DNA of 32,994 nucleotides, from positions 1 through 32,994 of the forward strand of contig JAPPOO010000006.1 in NCBI GenBank assembly GCA_028817875.1, written 5' to 3'. The translations under genes and the position numbers were made by a program. The stretch is from Alphaproteobacteria bacterium (GTDB lineage: Bacteria; Pseudomonadota; Alphaproteobacteria; UBA2136; JAPPOO01). Of the stretch, positions 1 to 7,984 are shown in pieces. Under the pieces are notes generated by a model. The model ran no database searches. It was not told where the DNA came from and worked only from the letters and a program-made list of their open reading frames with translations. How positions within the stretch are numbered: position 1 is the stretch's first letter; each line of letters opens with the position of its first letter.

Positions 1-22
1 GCCAAGCTCCTACCAAAGTAAA

Positions 23-2014
23 ATGTTAGGTATTCGTGAAAAATTGGATGACCGTCAGGTGCGTTATGCTCGGGCATTTGGTATTGTTGAGGAAGCTGTA
101 AAGCAAGTTGAAAATGTATCTTTGCCAGAAACAGCAAAGAATAAACAACAAAGCACTGAAAATATTAGCGCTGAGGGGGGAGAAGTCCAACAAGAAGTGC
201 AAGCTCCGGTAGCTATTCCTCGGCAGGAAATATTTTTACGTAAGCTTGGGGCAAGGGAACAGCAAAAATTCCGTACTTTGGAAGGAATCAAGCTAGACCA
301 ATTGGCAGAAGCTCAAACGGGTAGTGAGAAAGTTTCTGCTGCTCTTGATCTTGCTCGAGTCTACGTTGCCTTTCATCGGTATGATCAAGCAGAAGGTATT
401 GTGCGTTCACTCCCTAAAAATGACAAAGGTATACCAGTAGATATGGTGGCTAGAACTCTTTTAGGAGCAGTGCTGGTTTTGCAAGACCGTGGTGAAGAAG
501 CCTTGCCTGTTTTAGAGGGAGTGGAAGATGTTGAGGAGCATCAAACTATTTGGTTGGCGGCTGCTCAGGTGCAAAGTGCACAATATGATGCAGCGGCTAA
601 TAACTTTAAAAATGGTATGCAAGCGGTGTCATTTTACCCTAATCATGTGGGGGTATTTCTAAAGATTTTAGAAGGAAAAGCACTTTTAGAAACACAACAG
701 TATAGTGCTCTTTTTGAAAAAATGGATGAACTAGCTTTAGAACAACTGGATGAACAAATGCCAATGCAGGCAAAATACTATGTTGCTCGTGCTTATCTAG
801 AGCTAGGGCAAAGCGATGTTGGGAGGCGGATGTTATCGGAAGTTTCTGAAGAGGGAGGCGGTAAAGATTCTATCCAAGCTAAGCTGGATTTCATTTTGGA
901 CATGGCCAGAACCAAGGATTTATTAAGTCCTCAGGTTATTTTATTTTTGGAAGATTTACGCTTTTTCTGGCGCGGAGATGAGTTAGAAGGAGAAATGCTG
1001 AAAGAGCTTGGTAGTCGTTATGTTGAACGTAGAAGCTATAGAACCGCACTGGATCGATTTAAAACATATTCTGTTGCTTTTCCTGAGGCAGAAGATATTG
1101 GCGATGTAACAAACACTATGCGCCAAGCATTTGTTGAAGTTTTTGATCCACAAAACCGTTATATGCTGGACGATTTAGGCCTGTTAGGCATGTATTACGA
1201 TTTTCGAGAACTTACACCTGCAAACGAGAAAGGGGACCGCCTTGTACAGGATGTAGGGATTGTTTTGGATAAAGTTTTGCTATACGAACGTGCAATTGCG
1301 TTATTTGAGCGTCAGCTTGAATTTCGGGTTAAAGACCCTGCTGAAAAAGCAAGGCTTAGTGCAGAGCTTGCATCATTGTATCGTAAAAATAGTCAGCCAT
1401 ATGATGCTTTAGCAACGTTAGACCGCTGGGGAAAAGATGTTGAAAAATCGCCTGAAATAGAAAGAGAGTACGCACTAGAGCGTGCGCGAGCACTACTAAA
1501 CTTGGAAATGTTTACTGAAGCATGGCTTGCATTAGAAGGTATGTTGGATGATACGGCGCGGTCTATACAGGTAGATATTGGTTGGCAATCTGAAGACTAT
1601 GCCGCCGTTGCGCGTTTATTGGCTCAAATGTTCGATACAAATGAGTATCCTAGCTTTGAGGAAGTACAAACACGGACAGATTTTATCCGCCTTGTATATG
1701 CGTTGGTTCAGTTAAATGAGCAAGATGCGTTGGTTCAGTTGCTTCAAAATTATAAAGCTGATTTAAAAGAATACCCTGAAATGGCGGATATTATTAATGT
1801 TTATGCGGCACGTGCAAAGGTAGATGAGAAAAATTTAGTGTTTACAGCAGGCAGACCTTTGCAGCGTATTGCAAAACAATTACTAGCCTTAAATGAGTTT
1901 GAAGCCGACTACGATAAAAAACTCGAAACTTTGTCAGAGCGTCGTCGCCTGCGGGAAATATACAACCAAAAACAAGATTATATGGACTACCTGCGTGAAG
2001 GTGGGTTGTTATAA
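23..2014 (+). CDS. Tetratricopeptide-repeat (TPR-like) protein, probably truncated at 5' by window edge
   Basis: 663-aa ORF of alpha-helical repeat units (e.g. ALDLARVYVAFHRYDQAEGIVRSL, AKYYVARAYLELGQSDVGRRML). The reading frame stays open upstream to base 2, so the true start may lie outside the window. Confidence 0.7.
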   Translation: MLGIREKLDDRQVRYARAFGIVEEAVKQVENVSLPETAKNKQQSTENISAEGGEVQQEVQAPVAIPRQEIFLRKLGAREQQKFRTLEGIKLDQLAEAQTGSEKVSAALDLARVYVAFHRYDQAEGIVRSLPKNDKGIPVDMVARTLLGAVLVLQDRGEEALPVLEGVEDVEEHQTIWLAAAQVQSAQYDAAANNFKNGMQAVSFYPNHVGVFLKILEGKALLETQQYSALFEKMDELALEQLDEQMPMQAKYYVARAYLELGQSDVGRRMLSEVSEEGGGKDSIQAKLDFILDMARTKDLLSPQVILFLEDLRFFWRGDELEGEMLKELGSRYVERRSYRTALDRFKTYSVAFPEAEDIGDVTNTMRQAFVEVFDPQNRYMLDDLGLLGMYYDFRELTPANEKGDRLVQDVGIVLDKVLLYERAIALFERQLEFRVKDPAEKARLSAELASLYRKNSQPYDALATLDRWGKDVEKSPEIEREYALERARALLNLEMFTEAWLALEGMLDDTARSIQVDIGWQSEDYAAVARLLAQMFDTNEYPSFEEVQTRTDFIRLVYALVQLNEQDALVQLLQNYKADLKEYPEMADIINVYAARAKVDEKNLVFTAGRPLQRIAKQLLALNEFEADYDKKLETLSERRRLREIYNQKQDYMDYLREGGLL

Positions 2015-2018
2015 AAAT

Positions 2019-2489
2019 ATGACAGATAATATACTGACTCTTCAAGGGGTTGTAACTCAAGGTTACCAAGTCGCTTCTGGTTTAAGTGAGGAAAATCCTT
2101 TTCCTAAAGGAACTATTGAAATGCAACTTCTGCATTTTGCAGAGCTGGGCTTAGATTTGCGAAGAAAAATTCCTAACCTTTATTTGGGAACGATTAACGT
2201 GTCCATTGCGCCTGAACAGGTAAAAGTTACTCGCCCCGACTATAGGTTTGAGCAAGTCAACTGGACTGACCAAATAGATCCGGAAAATTTCTTTTTTGTT
2301 GAAGCAACGCAGGTATTTAAAGGTCAGGAATACAAAGGTTTTATCTATTACCCTGACCCATCTACAAAACCTAAAGTTCACCAGCATGACTTTAGTAAAT
2401 TAGAATTCTTAGGCCCGTGGATTGAAGGAATAAACTACGGGGATGGTGTAGAGCTGATAATTCGTAAAAGCACCCTCAAATTTATCTAA
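2019..2489 (+). CDS. Small protein resembling CTP-dependent riboflavin kinase (RibK/DUF120) fold; function unknown
   Basis: ATG at 2019 follows the TPR stop and lies in the 1893-2489 frame. Product MTDNILTLQGVVTQGYQVASGLSEENPF...LYLGTINVSI...EYKGFIYYP...KLEFLGPWIEGINYGDGVELII has the motif order of archaeal RibK (SGLGEG.., GTLNl, IE..AP..L..GD.v.I). Confidence 0.6.
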   Translation: MTDNILTLQGVVTQGYQVASGLSEENPFPKGTIEMQLLHFAELGLDLRRKIPNLYLGTINVSIAPEQVKVTRPDYRFEQVNWTDQIDPENFFFVEATQVFKGQEYKGFIYYPDPSTKPKVHQHDFSKLEFLGPWIEGINYGDGVELIIRKSTLKFI

Positions 2490-2509
2490 ATTTCAGGGGT
2501 GCAAATATG

Positions 2510-2534
2510 TTTAGGGGGCATAAAGCCCCCTAAA
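2510..2534. terminator. Hairpin terminator between convergent genes
   Basis: Perfect 10-bp stem TTTAGGGGGC-ATAAA-GCCCCCTAAA between convergent stops at 2489 and 2547. Confidence 0.8.
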
Positions 2535-2546
2535 TAATTATTTAGT

Positions 2547-3485
2547 TTATGAGTATGCCAGCATAAACGCTGGAACAGCTGCTAATGTTACCCAAAAAAC
2601 GTCATCTTTAAACTCTTTTAGGCGTTGTTCCCGTGACCTTTTTCGTATAAAAATGAACGACATCAATGGGAGTTGTACACATAAATTTGAGAACCTTGCC
2701 GTTTCGGTAACGGTTATCGGTAGATACTCAAACATAACAATTAGCACAACTGCTTCAAAAAGTACCCAAGCAATGCCGGCTGTAATACACATAGGGTCGG
2801 TAAAAGCCATAACAATATAGCTTTTAACTTCTTTGTGGCCTTTTGTAGTAAGGCTATAAAACAGCGCTGCTATAAACATTGCGATGTTACTGATAAGTAG
2901 AGAGGTGAACCATGAAAAGTCATTACTTTTTACTACGTTATCCGTCATGGCAGGTGAAGTACCAAGCAAGATAATTGATATAAAGATGATGACATCACGT
3001 AAACCTGTTCCGTCTATTTGACCTTCTGTGCGCAATTTATAGGCTGTGAAAACGATACCGACAAAAATTAAAAAAGCGGTAGCAAACCATTGCCAGTAGG
3101 TCAACTGTTCACCAAAGTACCAGTTGACAATTGCTAAAGGTGCCAGTCCTATAAAAGAGGAATAGGTGAAAGATTTAAATTTCTTTCTACTTGCAAGTTC
3201 TTGCTTTAGCAATAATACAAGAGGAACAAGAATTGCACCTTTAAAAACCATTAAGGTAAAGCTAGTAGGATCCTCTTTTAGTTTAGGGATATCAGTCAGA
3301 AGCATATTCTGAAGATAAGGGCTTACAATTGCACAGACTGTAGAAATTAGCAGAATCCAACTACTCACAACTACTAAAGAGGCAACGCCTCCGTTTTTGA
3401 GAGTTGTATAAACAATGCTAATGTTCTTAAATAGTGCAACTGCTATTAAGGCCAGTACAATAAGTACCATTAAGCTAGTAGACAT
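2547..3485 (-). CDS. Polytopic membrane protein, DMT/EamA-like transporter
   Basis: 312-aa ORF with about 10 hydrophobic segments and DMT-like organisation. Confidence 0.55.
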   Translation of the reverse strand: MSTSLMVLIVLALIAVALFKNISIVYTTLKNGGVASLVVVSSWILLISTVCAIVSPYLQNMLLTDIPKLKEDPTSFTLMVFKGAILVPLVLLLKQELASRKKFKSFTYSSFIGLAPLAIVNWYFGEQLTYWQWFATAFLIFVGIVFTAYKLRTEGQIDGTGLRDVIIFISIILLGTSPAMTDNVVKSNDFSWFTSLLISNIAMFIAALFYSLTTKGHKEVKSYIVMAFTDPMCITAGIAWVLFEAVVLIVMFEYLPITVTETARFSNLCVQLPLMSFIFIRKRSREQRLKEFKDDVFWVTLAAVPAFMLAYS

Positions 3486-3654
3486 GTCGCTTATCCTTTA
3501 TATATGAATTTCTAAGAATTAACAAAAGGAGTAGGTTGTTGTTATGCCCAACCCTCCCCTGCTAGTTATGAGCTTTTAAAGCTCCAAGAAAATGTTAATT
3601 ATAGATAGTGCATTTTTTGTATACTTACTTGAAAAGTTGAAGGTATGTCAAGTT

Positions 3655-4419
3655 TTAAACATGAAAGGATTCGACAAGAGAGCCGCATAGTAGGCGCCAG
3701 CCATCTACCAACACAAAGAAAATAATCTTGAAGGGAAGGGAAATCATCACAGGGGGTAGCATCATCATCCCCATCGACATCAAGATAGATGCAATAGTGA
3801 GGTCAATCACAATAAAGGGCAAAAATATTAAGAAGCCGATTTCAAATGCACGGCGAAGCTCCGAAATAATAAAAGCAGGAATAAGTGACCTTAAAGGAAT
3901 ATTCTCAATTGAACGTGTTCCGTCAGGGTTTTCTACCAAGGTAATTTCGTCACGTTCTTCAGCAGGTAGCATATTGGTAAATAAGGTTAAATCATCGTTA
4001 TGAACATTGCGCAGCATGAATTTTTCAAAAGGTGCTACGGTTTCCGTAAAGGCTGTTTGCTCGTCAATTTGCTTATTTAAATAGGGTGATATGCCGTTCT
4101 CGTAAGCCACATTAAATGTTGGCCCCATAATAAAAATCGTCAAAAATAGCGCAAGTGAAATAAGAACCGTATTTGGTGGGCTACTTTGCAAACCCATAGC
4201 ACTTCTTAAAAAAGAAAACACCACGACAATACGGGTAAAGCTGGTGACCATCATCAGTAGAGATGGCGCTAATGATAAAAACGTTAGCAACGTAATCATC
4301 TGGAAAATTCGCGTGCTAGAAAGTAAATCATTCCCAACATTAATATTAATGGGGCTTTCCTGAGCTACCCCTAAAGTGGGTAACAGTAAAAAAGGAAGAA
4401 GACGAAGAGCAAAAAGCAT
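3655..4419 (-). CDS. fliP: Flagellar biosynthetic protein FliP
   Basis: Signal peptide and hallmark blocks: QMITLLTFLSLAPSLLMMVTSFTRIVVVFSFLRSAMGLQSSPPNTVLISLALFLTIFIMGP, LIPAFIISELRRAFEIGFLIFLPFIVIDLTIASILMSMGMMMLPPVMISLPFKIIFFVLVDGW. Confidence 0.97.
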   Translation of the reverse strand: MLFALRLLPFLLLPTLGVAQESPININVGNDLLSSTRIFQMITLLTFLSLAPSLLMMVTSFTRIVVVFSFLRSAMGLQSSPPNTVLISLALFLTIFIMGPTFNVAYENGISPYLNKQIDEQTAFTETVAPFEKFMLRNVHNDDLTLFTNMLPAEERDEITLVENPDGTRSIENIPLRSLIPAFIISELRRAFEIGFLIFLPFIVIDLTIASILMSMGMMMLPPVMISLPFKIIFFVLVDGWRLLCGSLVESFHV

Positions 4420-4425
4420 AAAAAG

Positions 4426-4731
4426 TTATTCCTGCACGGTTGGTTTGTCTAAAGTTGGTCTTTCTGAGGCGTTAGCAATAACGGTATCACCTTGGGGGCC
4501 CGTTAAAATAAGGTGTTCTGTTCCATTGTGTTGAACTAAATGCAATTGGTGGCGTGGCGTAAGGTTAAGAATTTCCAACCGTTTAATACGGCGCGGTAGA
4601 CCTTCCGATTTATCATGTTTGAATTTTGCCAATACAAGGGAAAAACCACCCAGCAAAAGGAACAGGACTAACGTCCCGATGACCCAACGGGTTAAGTTAA
4701 TATCGCTAATAAAAACGCTTGAGATGTCCAT
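4426..4731 (-). CDS. fliO: FliO-like flagellar export protein
   Basis: 101 aa, one TM helix then a basic SH3-like segment (RIKRLEILNLTPRHQLHLVQHNGTEHLILTGPQGDTVI). Directly upstream of fliP. Confidence 0.75.
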   Translation of the reverse strand: MDISSVFISDINLTRWVIGTLVLFLLLGGFSLVLAKFKHDKSEGLPRRIKRLEILNLTPRHQLHLVQHNGTEHLILTGPQGDTVIANASERPTLDKPTVQE

Positions 4732-4732
4732 A

Positions 4733-5032
4733 TTATTTGCTAGTGCTCATTTTTTTATAAGCTTGCTGTGCCATGGCACGGTTAACCAAACCTGTAATTT
4801 TTTTACGAATTGTCGCACGCTCGGCAGGTAAAACCTGCCCTAATTTATTAATGGCCGCATGTAACCGTAAGTACGTTGCTTGGTCAGGGGGAGGTGTGCC
4901 CTGTAAATCCTTCGCAACTTGGCCAAGGCGTATAATTGTTTGCTCCAACTGAGCAGCTGCTTGTGGGGTATCAGACTTCGCATGCGTGTGCATGGTATCC
5001 AAAGTAGAAAGAAGTGTGTTCCAACCGGTCAT
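4733..5032 (-). CDS. Small helical hypothetical protein in the fliOP operon
   Basis: 99-aa ORF tightly packed between the flhX-like gene and fliO, overlapping the upstream gene by 4 nt. Confidence 0.6.
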   Translation of the reverse strand: MTGWNTLLSTLDTMHTHAKSDTPQAAAQLEQTIIRLGQVAKDLQGTPPPDQATYLRLHAAINKLGQVLPAERATIRKKITGLVNRAMAQQAYKKMSTSK

Positions 5033-5322
5033 GATGATGAGTTTGCTTTCTGTTGGTTTACTTTATAAATGTAAGAAAAAATTTCGGCAACAATTGCATA
5101 AACTTCTAACGGAACTTCCTGATCAACCTCTACCGTTTCCAAAACTTCCATCAAATCGGCATCTTGGTGGATGGGAATATCATGCTCTCTAGCTACGGCT
5201 AAAATGCTCTCCGCAACCTTACCTTTACCCTTTGCCGTTAGCTTAGGGGCTGCGTCTTTATCTTGGTCATAACTTAAGGCAGCAGCTTTAGTGGTTATCG
5301 GTTTTTCTGGCTTATCCGTCAT
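5029..5322 (-). CDS. FlhB C-terminal-domain homologue (FlhX/FhlB type)
   Basis: ALSYDQDKDAAPKLTAKGKGKVAESILAVAREHDIPIHQDADLMEVLETVEVDQEVPLEVYAIVAEIFSYIYKV matches the FlhB cytoplasmic domain after its NPTH cleavage site. Confidence 0.85.
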   Translation of the reverse strand: MTDKPEKPITTKAAALSYDQDKDAAPKLTAKGKGKVAESILAVAREHDIPIHQDADLMEVLETVEVDQEVPLEVYAIVAEIFSYIYKVNQQKANSSS

Positions 5323-5529
5323 TTGGCATCATTCATGCATTTTATTTCGTATCAAATCTTCTGCTTCAATAAAGCGGAAGGTTCGTTAGAGCGATTTACG
5401 GCTTTTATAAAGCTTATTGCTCTAAACAGGTTAGGTATTGTCGCACGCTAATGGGCGTGGGGCAACTTGGTAGCGAATGTAAATTGCTATCAAAAATAAA
5501 TAACAGGTAGTTAAAAGGATTTAAAAAGC

Positions 5530-7218
5530 ATGCAAACACAAATCCCTGCTCAAATTGGTAATGCCCAAGGGCTGTTTAGTGGTTTATTTGGTGGCCAAGT
5601 AGGAGCCAACGGCGCACTGCCCGCAGGGCTGCAAGGGTTGTTTGCGGCATTAGTTGCAGGTAATAAAGCGGGCGAAGGTGACTTAACCTCTCTTCTGCAA
5701 GGAACGCCACTACTTGAAGGAAGTACTGCGCCAGAAGGCTTGCTTTCTAAACTAACTGATGCTCTCGGTAAAATTGATTTTCCTGCTGATTTTGCAGGGC
5801 AGGAGCATATTACTATTAAAGTTGAAACCCTTACGGTTCAACTTCAAGAATTTGTTGTAACGCTGGAAGAGGCGGGTATACCTCCTGTAACAATGGGAAG
5901 CGCTCAGGATCTCGCCGCAGCTTTACACCACCAAGGCATGCCGTTGGCAGATGCACTAAAAGAAGCACAGCGCATTGATGCAGCGCTTAACCATATTCGT
6001 CAAAAATTGGGTTTGGAAGTCACAGATGAATCTTCTTTAGCCCAACTTCCGCTTTCCCTAACTGAGATGGTGAGCACAACCTCACTGACTCAGGCACATA
6101 TTCAAGTTTCTCATGTAAGTATTGAAGTCGGGCAAGTCCAGAGAGGACAACAAATTGCCTTGTTTGATGCTCAGCAAGAGAATGCACCAGTGACGGATCT
6201 TCTTGAAAAAGTGGAAAAACAGCAGCCTTTGGTACGTTTGCCACAGCAAAGTAATCCGCTATCTACTGAGGGGCAGCAAGATAGGCTGGCCGCAGGCGAA
6301 GCTGTTGTGGAAGGTGATGTAGATGGTCTGCTAGAAGAAGCTGTTAAAAGAGAAGGTGTTATTGAAAAAGCTGAAGTTGCAACCCGTACAAATAAAGCTG
6401 GTGAGCTTGTAAATGGTGAGGCTGTGGAAGAGGCTCCTATTATAACTGCACGCCAACGTGTGGGTGAGCACAAAGCGCCCGTTTTTGAATCCAAACCAGT
6501 TTCTAAGCTTGTTGTCGATGTAGCTGAAACAGCGGGGGCTGAGAAAGGTATGCGTGTAGCTTCTGCAGAATTGGCAGATGCACCAGCACCAATTCAAGGA
6601 ACAACAATTTATAAATGGCAAACAACAAAAGTCGGCATGGACGTTGTAACGCAAGTGCAGGAAATACCAAGCCAGTTAGACGGTGCTGATATTGCTATGG
6701 ATATGATGGATGGTGCTGATGTGGATGAAGCTGAAGGGATGGAGCGCCCTGCCGCACCACGCCAAACATTTGCTGAAAAAATGGCATCCTTTGCACGGGC
6801 AGCCAACATTGGTCAACAAACAGCGCCAGCTATGAAAACACTAATTGAGCAAGGGGGTGGGCAAGTACGTTTAACTCTCAACCCTGCTGATCTTGGTGAA
6901 ATTGAAATTGACCTCAAAATTAGAGATGGCCAAGTACAAGGAACAATTGCTAGCCAAAACCCTGAAGTTATTGAGCAATTGGCACGGGAGTTGCAACAAT
7001 TAAAACAAGGTTTGACCGAAGCAGGTTATCAATTGGGTGAAGAAGGTATTGCCTTCCTACTGCAAGATAACGGTGATGGTCAGCAAGGTAACCAACAAGA
7101 TGACGGTACCGACTTAGCTGCAGATGAAGCGTCCGATAGTTCTAACGAACAGGGGGAGGAGGCCATTGCAGCTGAAGGATGGATAAATCCCGACCAGTTG
7201 GTTGATGTAAAAGTTTAA
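5530..7218 (+). CDS. fliK: Flagellar hook-length control protein FliK
   Basis: Long low-complexity N-terminal region and Flg_hook C-domain GGGQVRLTLNPADLGEIEIDLKIRDGQVQGTIASQNPEVIEQLARELQQLKQGLTEAGYQL. SD-like aaaagga upstream. Followed by flgD-flgE. Confidence 0.9.
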   Translation: MQTQIPAQIGNAQGLFSGLFGGQVGANGALPAGLQGLFAALVAGNKAGEGDLTSLLQGTPLLEGSTAPEGLLSKLTDALGKIDFPADFAGQEHITIKVETLTVQLQEFVVTLEEAGIPPVTMGSAQDLAAALHHQGMPLADALKEAQRIDAALNHIRQKLGLEVTDESSLAQLPLSLTEMVSTTSLTQAHIQVSHVSIEVGQVQRGQQIALFDAQQENAPVTDLLEKVEKQQPLVRLPQQSNPLSTEGQQDRLAAGEAVVEGDVDGLLEEAVKREGVIEKAEVATRTNKAGELVNGEAVEEAPIITARQRVGEHKAPVFESKPVSKLVVDVAETAGAEKGMRVASAELADAPAPIQGTTIYKWQTTKVGMDVVTQVQEIPSQLDGADIAMDMMDGADVDEAEGMERPAAPRQTFAEKMASFARAANIGQQTAPAMKTLIEQGGGQVRLTLNPADLGEIEIDLKIRDGQVQGTIASQNPEVIEQLARELQQLKQGLTEAGYQLGEEGIAFLLQDNGDGQQGNQQDDGTDLAADEASDSSNEQGEEAIAAEGWINPDQLVDVKV

Positions 7219-7237
7219 GAGAACGGATAGAAGAGAG

Positions 7238-7948
7238 ATGTCAGTCGAATCAGTCACAAGCAGTTCCGGCGCAATTACCTCCATTGCAGGTGGTGGAGAC
7301 TCCGCAACAGCAAACCTTGGCTTTGATACGTTCTTGAAGCTCCTTGTTACGCAGTTGCAAAACCAAGATCCGTTAAACCCAATGGATGGTACACAGTTTA
7401 CCGAGCAAATGGCAACATTCTCTCAGCTAGAGCAACAAATGCAGACCAATAGCTATTTAGAAGATATTTCAGCCGCGCGGGATTACAGCGCACAAACGCT
7501 GGCAGTTTCCTATATTGGTAAGGAAGCCTTGGTACCTGTAGGTCAAGAATTTGAAAATGCAGCCGTAAGCTTGCCGGAAGATGGCACAGTTGGCTTTGCC
7601 TACACCTTGGCCGATACAGCTTACGATGTACAAATTAAAGTCTTTAACGAAGAAGGTGACCTTGTGCGTCAAGAAACAGGCGATAATTTTGAAGGTGTTA
7701 ACGCTTATGTTTGGGATGGTAAGGATAGTGCTGGAGAACAAGCAGAAGCTGGTATTTACAATGTTGAAATTACAGCTGTCTCTAAAGATGGCGATAAGAT
7801 TGCCCACAGGCTTTACAGCTATGGGGAAGTGGCTGCGGTAGCTGCCGATGGTGCGGGCTCAATTACCTTGAGCCTAAAAGACGGGCGTGAAGCTAATTTT
7901 AATGATGTTTTACAGGTGAAGGATGCGGGTGCATCCACCACTTTGTAG
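7238..7948 (+). CDS. flgD: Flagellar hook assembly protein FlgD
   Basis: FDTFLKLLVTQLQNQDPLNPMDGTQFTEQMATFSQLEQQMQTNSYL is the FlgD N-terminal signature, with a FlgD Ig-like domain following. Confidence 0.96.
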   Translation: MSVESVTSSSGAITSIAGGGDSATANLGFDTFLKLLVTQLQNQDPLNPMDGTQFTEQMATFSQLEQQMQTNSYLEDISAARDYSAQTLAVSYIGKEALVPVGQEFENAAVSLPEDGTVGFAYTLADTAYDVQIKVFNEEGDLVRQETGDNFEGVNAYVWDGKDSAGEQAEAGIYNVEITAVSKDGDKIAHRLYSYGEVAAVAADGAGSITLSLKDGREANFNDVLQVKDAGASTTL

Positions 7949-7984
7949 GAAATAACTTCAGGTAAGAAGGAAGGAGTTCAAGTT

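Noticed and set aside
3570-3584. Palindrome GAGCTTTTAAAGCTC downstream of fliP
   Set aside because: Short, no U-tract on either strand; insufficient to call terminator or operator.
5323-5529. Searched for sigma54 (TGGCAC-N5-TTGC) or sigma28 flagellar promoter before fliK
   Set aside because: No convincing match; only partial TTGG/TATC-like elements with poor spacing.
6020-6809. Minus-strand ORFs antisense to fliK (6020-6244, 6171-6494, 6331-6654, 6609-6809)
   Set aside because: Low-complexity shadow ORFs opposite a well-supported fliK frame.
7469-7841. ORFs 7469-7807 (-) and 7581-7841 (+) within flgD
   Set aside because: Alternative frames of a clear FlgD coding sequence.
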